From NCBI GenBank assembly GCA_014382445.1, contig JACNJS010000066.1, positions 1-64,000 on the forward strand: DNA of 64,000 nt, written 5' to 3'. Origin of the DNA: Bacteroidota bacterium. Lineage in GTDB: Bacteria > Bacteroidota > Bacteroidia > Bacteroidales > F082. Shown here in pieces: positions 59,558 through 64,000 of this stretch; the stretch's first letter is position 1, and every line of letters starts with the position of its first letter. Position numbers and translations under genes: made by a program. A model generated the notes under the pieces. It ran no database searches, was not told where the DNA came from, and saw only the letters and a program-made list of their open reading frames with translations.

Positions 59558-61666
59558 ATGGAAATTAAAGACCAACCTAATCAAAATCCTGAAAAAGAAA
59601 ATAACTCAATAATTCAGGACGAGAACCCTTTATCCGTAATTGCAATGGATGAAAAAGAGGAGATCGCATCTAAACCAGAATCGCCAGCCAAACCCCAAAT
59701 ATCAGAAGTTGATAAAAATGATATTATTGATAGGTTGCATGGCAAAGCATCAAATCTAACTCCCGTCGAGGAAAGTATTAATATCGAAGATGAGCCTGAG
59801 ATACAGCGGGAATATGTTTCTCCTGCAGAAAGCCAAGTCGTTGAAAATATTGAACCGGTGCTAAAACAAATTGATAACTCTGAGAGGCAGAGTATTATTT
59901 ATTTGTTACGGGATAAAGCCGAAAAAGGTGATGACGAAATTTTGTTTGATGAAATTGATTTTGAGGAACTTAATAAACAAGAGCTTGTAGATATACTGGA
60001 AGAAGTTGTTCAGGAGCAGGATATTTCAGTAATTAAATCACAGGTTGCCAAAATAAATTCTGCATTTTATCAGCGTAACAAAGAGGAGATAGATGACGAA
60101 TTGGATAATTTCATTTCTTCTGGTGGGAAGAAAGAAGATTTTCAACATATTGATGATCCTTTGGAGGTAAGGTATAACGCTGCAATTGGTATTTATAAAC
60201 ATAATAAAGCTAAGTATTCGCAAGATCTCGAAAAGCAGAAACAAATTAACCTTAAACTAAAATATGAAATTCTCGAGGAGCTTAAACAGTTAGTAGATTC
60301 TGAAGAAACATTAAAGAAAACTTACGATGAATTTAAAAAACTTCAGGATAAGTGGAAAGAAATAGGAATGGTTCCAGCCTCAGAGCTCAGAAATCTATGG
60401 CAAAGTTATCATTTTCAGGTTGAAAAGTTTTTTGATAAGGTTAGGATAAATAGGGAACTCCGTGACCTTGATTTAAAAAAGAATCTTGAAGCAAAACTTG
60501 CACTTTGCGAAAAAGCCGAAGATTTAATTGTTGAGAAATCTATTCTTAAATCATTTAAACAACTTCAGTACTGCCATGATAAATGGCGTGAAATAGGGCC
60601 TGTCCCAATGGATGTTAAAGAGGATTTATGGGAAAGATTTAAAGGAATAACGGATAAGATAAATGAACGTCGCAAGGAGTATTATAATGAATTGCAGGAC
60701 CAGCAACAGCGAAATTATGATGCAAAACTTGCTCTTTGCGAGAAAGCTAAAGAGATTGTTTCACAATCTTTTGATACCCTTAAGGGGTGGCAAGTAGCAA
60801 CTGATAAGGTAAACGATTTGCTTAAACTTTGGAAAACCATAAGCCGTGCACCAAAATCAAAAAATGATGAGGTTTGGGTTAATTTTAAGGAATATTTAGA
60901 TTCGTTTTTCAATGCAAAAAGAGAGTATCTTAATGAACTCAAAGAATTACAAGTAAACAATTACAATCTGAAATTAGATCTTTGTGCTAAAGCTGAGGCA
61001 ATTAAGGATAGTTCCGATTGGGGTATCACTACCCGCGAGCTTATTAAGCTGCAACAGGATTGGAAAGAAATAGGACCTGTACCACGTAAATATTCTGATA
61101 AAATATGGAAACGATTCAGAGCATCGTGTGATGTATTCTTTAAGAGAAAGACAAGTCATTTTAAAAGCATGCATATTGTTGAAGATGAGAATCTCCAAAA
61201 GAAAAAGGATCTTATATCGAAAATTGTTAACTATAAAGATGAAAAAAATAAAGAAGCTAATCTTTTTGCTCTCAAAGATTTTCAGAAACAATGGATAGAA
61301 TTAGGCTTTGTTCCTTTTAAGGAAAAAGAAAAAATCCAGAATGAGTATAGAGCTGCCATTGACAAACTAATTGCAAAAATGGATGTTAATAAGGCAGATC
61401 TTACTGCAGCCGACTTTAAGAATAAGCTGGATGTACTTAAGAATAGTCCGGATGCTGGCAAAAGATTATCGAAAGAACGTACTTTTATTACCGGTAATAT
61501 AAAAAAGATTAAAGAAGACCTAGCGATTTGGGAAAATAATATAGGCTTCTTTTCAAACTCAAAGCAAGCAAATAAATTAAAAGAAGAGTTTGAGCAAAAA
61601 ATTGTTGGGGCTAAAAATGAGATAAAAAGTCTTAAGGCCAGGCTTAAATTAATTGATTCAGAGTAA
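59558..61666 (+). CDS. DUF349 repeat protein
   Basis: Soluble, highly charged helical protein of 702 residues with no assigned biochemical function. The acidic N-terminal 150 residues look disordered (PEKENNSIIQDENPLSVIAM). Five DUF349 repeats follow (about 215-600), each with a W-K-x-I-G-x-V-P-like turn: KWKEIGMVP, KWREIGPVP, LWKTISRAP, DWKEIGPVP, QWIELGFVP; the third is the most divergent. The C-terminal 80 residues form a coiled coil. The repeat build suggests a scaffold or a protein/RNA-binding rod. Confidence 0.88.
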   Translation: MEIKDQPNQNPEKENNSIIQDENPLSVIAMDEKEEIASKPESPAKPQISEVDKNDIIDRLHGKASNLTPVEESINIEDEPEIQREYVSPAESQVVENIEPVLKQIDNSERQSIIYLLRDKAEKGDDEILFDEIDFEELNKQELVDILEEVVQEQDISVIKSQVAKINSAFYQRNKEEIDDELDNFISSGGKKEDFQHIDDPLEVRYNAAIGIYKHNKAKYSQDLEKQKQINLKLKYEILEELKQLVDSEETLKKTYDEFKKLQDKWKEIGMVPASELRNLWQSYHFQVEKFFDKVRINRELRDLDLKKNLEAKLALCEKAEDLIVEKSILKSFKQLQYCHDKWREIGPVPMDVKEDLWERFKGITDKINERRKEYYNELQDQQQRNYDAKLALCEKAKEIVSQSFDTLKGWQVATDKVNDLLKLWKTISRAPKSKNDEVWVNFKEYLDSFFNAKREYLNELKELQVNNYNLKLDLCAKAEAIKDSSDWGITTRELIKLQQDWKEIGPVPRKYSDKIWKRFRASCDVFFKRKTSHFKSMHIVEDENLQKKKDLISKIVNYKDEKNKEANLFALKDFQKQWIELGFVPFKEKEKIQNEYRAAIDKLIAKMDVNKADLTAADFKNKLDVLKNSPDAGKRLSKERTFITGNIKKIKEDLAIWENNIGFFSNSKQANKLKEEFEQKIVGAKNEIKSLKARLKLIDSE

Positions 61667-61722
61667 CACCACTATGTGGTTGGGATACAAAATGTAGTCA
61701 ACTGGTTTTAAAAATATATTAT

Positions 61723-62385
61723 TTAGGGAGCAATCAGGTTGGCATTTCGTAAACTGATCGATGTGGTTTTCCCGTTACTAGTACTTACCCATTTGATTAG
61801 ACTATAGTTTTTAGCTGTCCAATAATTGTATTCAATAGCTGTATCTACTGATATTATTACGCGAGTGTGAAAAATATCGTTGTAAGTATTCCCATTAAGA
61901 GCAAACGTCTCCATCAATTCAACATTGGTATACACTCCAATTTTATCACCCATAATAATATCATGACCGATAGGATATTGCGGAGAAAACACAAGTTGAT
62001 ACGAACCATCATCCTTATATAATCGTAAGAGGGAATTCATTTTACCCGGAGAGGCTCTGTAATCACCTGCCGTTAATTCATACCTCTTAATACCAAAAAT
62101 ATTTGATTTAATATACATGTCAAATGCTTGATAGCTAAAATCCTCTTGTTCAAGGTCGTATCTTGTATCTTCAATTACTTCATCAATTTTAACCGAGTCG
62201 GTCACTAAAGTGCTGTCGTTTTGAAAGATCCAATAACTGCCATCATCAAACCAACAATAATCTTTAAACTCTTTAGAAATAGTGTAGTAAGGTAATTCTT
62301 CATCTGAACTAGCACATCCTGTAATTATTGATATTGTTATACCCATAAAAACAAGCAGACTTATTTTTATATTAGTTGAATTCAT
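61723..62385 (-). CDS. Predicted lipoprotein of unknown function
   Basis: I do not recognise the family. MNSTNIKISLLVFMGITISI then ITGCASS is a lipoprotein signal with the lipidated Cys24. The rest is a beta-rich, aromatic-rich globular domain with WFDDGSYWIFQNDSTLVTDS (about 45-64), WTAKNYSLIKW (about 190-200) and a terminal TTSISLRNANLI. The DGSYWIF...SVKIDEV pattern is common in small Bacteroidota lipoproteins. The gene is convergent with the DUF349 gene and divergent from aroC, with overlapping promoter boxes. Confidence 0.72.
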   Translation of the reverse strand: MNSTNIKISLLVFMGITISIITGCASSDEELPYYTISKEFKDYCWFDDGSYWIFQNDSTLVTDSVKIDEVIEDTRYDLEQEDFSYQAFDMYIKSNIFGIKRYELTAGDYRASPGKMNSLLRLYKDDGSYQLVFSPQYPIGHDIIMGDKIGVYTNVELMETFALNGNTYNDIFHTRVIISVDTAIEYNYWTAKNYSLIKWVSTSNGKTTSISLRNANLIAP

Positions 62386-62408
62386 ATTTTGCTCTATCTA
62401 ATAATTAC

Positions 62409-62424
62409 TAACTTTACAAAGTTA
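62409..62424. promoter_or_regulatory. Overlapping divergent -7 boxes (lipoprotein/aroC)
   Basis: TAACTTTACAAAGTTA is a palindrome: on the minus strand TAACTTTG (exact -7 box, 62417-62424), 31 bases upstream of the lipoprotein ATG; on the plus strand TAACTTTA (one mismatch, 62409-62416), 33 bases upstream of aroC. Confidence 0.45.
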
Positions 62425-62449
62425 TAAAATTCTTAACTTATACAATGTA

Positions 62450-63538
62450 ATGGCAGGAAATATAATTGGAAAGATTATTACGCTATCTACTTTTGGTGAG
62501 TCGCACGGAATAGCAATTGGAGGAGTGTTGGATGGACTTCCCGCAGGTTTAAAAATTGATTACAATCTTGTTCAACAAGATATTAATAGAAGACGCCCTG
62601 GTCAGTCATCGCTTGTAAGCGGTAGAAACGAGTTGGATAATATTGAATTTTTGTCGGGAATATTTGATGGATATACACTTGGAACACCTATTGCCTTTAT
62701 TGTTAGGAACAAAGATTTTAAATCTGAGGATTACAACCAACTTAAAAACGTTTACCGCCCATCGCACGCTGATTACACATATGAGAAAAAATATGGTTTA
62801 AGAGACCACAGAGGCGGGGGAAGGTCTTCTGCCCGTGAAACTGTTGCCCGGGTTATTGGAGGTTCGTTGGCAAAGCAATTTTTAGGCAAACTAAATATTT
62901 CAATTGCTGCGTATGTTAATCGTATCGGTTCCATTTCAGTGGATAGAAATTACAATGAACTAGATTTAAAAAATACTGAAACTTCTGAGGTTAGGTGTCC
63001 TGATAAGGAAGGTTCCGAACAAATGATTGCCGCCATTAAAAATGCAAGTAATCAAGGAGATACGCTGGGAGGAGAAATTACCTGCATTATTAAAAATACA
63101 CCAATTGGCTTAGGGGAACCTGTTTTTAACAAACTTAATGCTGATCTCGCAAGAGCAATCATGAGTATAAATGCAGTTAAGGGTTTTGAAATAGGTTCAG
63201 GATTTAACGCTTCCCGTATGAAGGGTTCGGAACATAATGACTTATTTGTAGTTGATGATGGCAAGGTCCATACTAAAACTAACTTTTCAGGTGGAATCCA
63301 GGGTGGCCTGTCAAATGGAGAAGATATTTATTTTAAAGTGGCTTTTAAACCTGTAGCTACTTTAATGAAAGATCAACAAACTATAGATTCAAAAGGTAGT
63401 CCAATTACTATTGAAGGAAAAGGCCGTCACGACGTAACCGTTGTTCCACGTGCTGTTCCAATAGTGGAAGCAATGGCAGCGCTTGTTATTGCTGATCATC
63501 TTTTACTTAATAAAATTGCCAGGATTGACAGGATATGA
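62450..63538 (+). CDS. aroC: Chorismate synthase
   Basis: Last enzyme of the shikimate pathway: 5-enolpyruvylshikimate-3-phosphate to chorismate, with reduced FMN. The three family signatures are clear: STFGESHGIAIGGVLDGLPA (about 12-31, conserved His), RRRPGQSSLVSGRNE (about 47-61) and DHRGGGRSSARETVARV (about 124-140), then KGFEIGSGF (about 244-252) and the C-terminal GRHDVTVVPRAVPIVEAMAA. Length (362) is normal. Other shikimate genes are not nearby. Confidence 0.97.
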   Translation: MAGNIIGKIITLSTFGESHGIAIGGVLDGLPAGLKIDYNLVQQDINRRRPGQSSLVSGRNELDNIEFLSGIFDGYTLGTPIAFIVRNKDFKSEDYNQLKNVYRPSHADYTYEKKYGLRDHRGGGRSSARETVARVIGGSLAKQFLGKLNISIAAYVNRIGSISVDRNYNELDLKNTETSEVRCPDKEGSEQMIAAIKNASNQGDTLGGEITCIIKNTPIGLGEPVFNKLNADLARAIMSINAVKGFEIGSGFNASRMKGSEHNDLFVVDDGKVHTKTNFSGGIQGGLSNGEDIYFKVAFKPVATLMKDQQTIDSKGSPITIEGKGRHDVTVVPRAVPIVEAMAALVIADHLLLNKIARIDRI

Positions 63539-63548
63539 AGTGAATGGA

Positions 63549-63586
63549 GTTGTCGTTTTCTCATAGTCTGCCAATAACCCGACAAC
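63549..63586. terminator. Possible bidirectional terminator
   Basis: Seven-base inverted repeat GTTGTCG (63549-63555) and CGACAAC (63580-63586) with a 24-base loop, then CTTTTAATT, between the convergent aroC and phosphatase genes. The loop is long and the T-run weak, so this is tentative. Confidence 0.35.
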
Positions 63587-63593
63587 CTTTTAA

Positions 63594-64000
63594 TTATTCC
63601 TCCATCTCAATTTCGTATTTCCAAATTTCATCTCCGTTACTACCATAGTATACTATATTCAACTTACGTTCTTTAATAGTTCCGGATAATTTAATTTCAG
63701 TGAAATTTCTCTCCATTATAACTGATTCAGTAATGCGCAGTTTGTTATCTTTTTCTCGTGCGTAGATATTTACTCCTGAATTTAATGGTGAGCTTGTGAT
63801 ATCCCAAATTGTTGGTTTTCCATCTTCGCGCAGTACAGAAATTTCGGAAAAGTGAACGTCTCCTGTAAGGAATACAACATTTTTAATTTCTTCGGCATAG
63901 ATATAGTCGATTATCCGTTGCCTTTCTTTATCAAAACCATAATTTGAATATGATTCATAAGTAGGGGAGGTTGATAGTAACTGTCCGCCCAGTACAACAA
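63594..64000 (-). CDS. PhoD-family alkaline phosphatase, C-terminal part (partial)
   Basis: Reading the minus strand from the right edge gives about 135 residues to a TAA at 63594-63596. They contain VVLGGQLLSTSPTYESYSN, then FDKERQRIIDYIYAEEIKN and VVFLTGDVHFSEISVLRED, the G-D-x-H metal-binding motif of the PhoD-like phosphatase/phosphodiesterase family, followed by WDITSSPLNSGV and a beta-rich tail ending YEIEMEE. The N-terminus with the remaining metal ligands and any signal peptide is outside the window. It converges on aroC. Confidence 0.87.
   Translation of the reverse strand, partial: VVLGGQLLSTSPTYESYSNYGFDKERQRIIDYIYAEEIKNVVFLTGDVHFSEISVLREDGKPTIWDITSSPLNSGVNIYAREKDNKLRITESVIMERNFTEIKLSGTIKERKLNIVYYGSNGDEIWKYEIEMEE

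Overview
The window is AT-rich chromosomal DNA of a Bacteroidota bacterium, most likely an anaerobe of the Bacteroidales/Marinilabiliales type. The evidence is: a T9SS type-B sorting tail at the left edge; a fused LpxC-FabZ enzyme in an lpxD/lpxC-fabZ/lpxA/efp cluster; many TAnnTTTG promoter boxes (the Bacteroidota -7 element) upstream of genes; a six-gene Rnf complex in B-C-D-G-E-A order; and large hybrid histidine kinases. It reads mostly as core genome. I see no phage, insertion sequence, CRISPR array, rRNA or tRNA.

Layout. 1-3.6 kb: end of a secreted T9SS protein, murB, two overlapping glycosyltransferases. 3.6-3.9 kb: a composite repeat. 3.9-10.4 kb: ftsE-like ATPase, then the Rnf operon with a RseC-family gene upstream. 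10.5-20.8 kb: short-chain dehydrogenase, lipoprotein, nadC, YihY membrane protein, DEAD-box helicase, an orphan half ATP-grasp protein, htpG, a sugar transporter, a second copy of the composite repeat, and a flavodoxin/ferredoxin fusion. 20.8-23.4 kb: DUF554, clpS, nfeD-floA. 23.5-28.6 kb: lipid A cluster with efp and a divergent second LpxD. 28.6-33.7 kb: surface-polysaccharide genes (ligase, two chain-length proteins, flippase). 33.9-39.5 kb: tyrS, SirB1-like protein, iorBA, acyl-carrier-protein phosphodiesterase. 39.5-49.1 kb: a signalling operon of three hybrid kinases plus CheR and CheB, without any chemoreceptor in view. 49.2-54.3 kb: AddB-like nuclease, a MurU-like nucleotidyltransferase and an AmgK-like kinase fused to a RapZ C-terminal domain. 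54.5-64 kb: ferritin-like protein, DUF134 regulator with methionine gamma-lyase, patatin/beta-barrel protein, DUF349 protein, lipoprotein, aroC and the end of a PhoD phosphatase.

How they fit. Envelope building dominates: murB, lipid A, polysaccharide export, cell-wall sugar salvage, patatin-barrel. Anaerobic amino-acid catabolism is suggested by indolepyruvate oxidoreductase and methionine gamma-lyase; reduced ferredoxin from the former could feed Rnf, which pumps ions.

The most unusual things I see are: (1) seven-base-period arrays in spacers, in three sequence families each found at two loci; (2) a 240-bp composite repeat whose 27-bp core lies in opposite orientation in its two copies; (3) a near-perfect promoter with a 20-bp palindrome exactly between its two elements, upstream of the DUF134 regulator and methionine gamma-lyase; (4) the AmgK-RapZ fusion next to MurU; (5) a CheB/CheR pair bound to kinases that carry a Glu/Gln-rich coiled coil instead of to a chemoreceptor.
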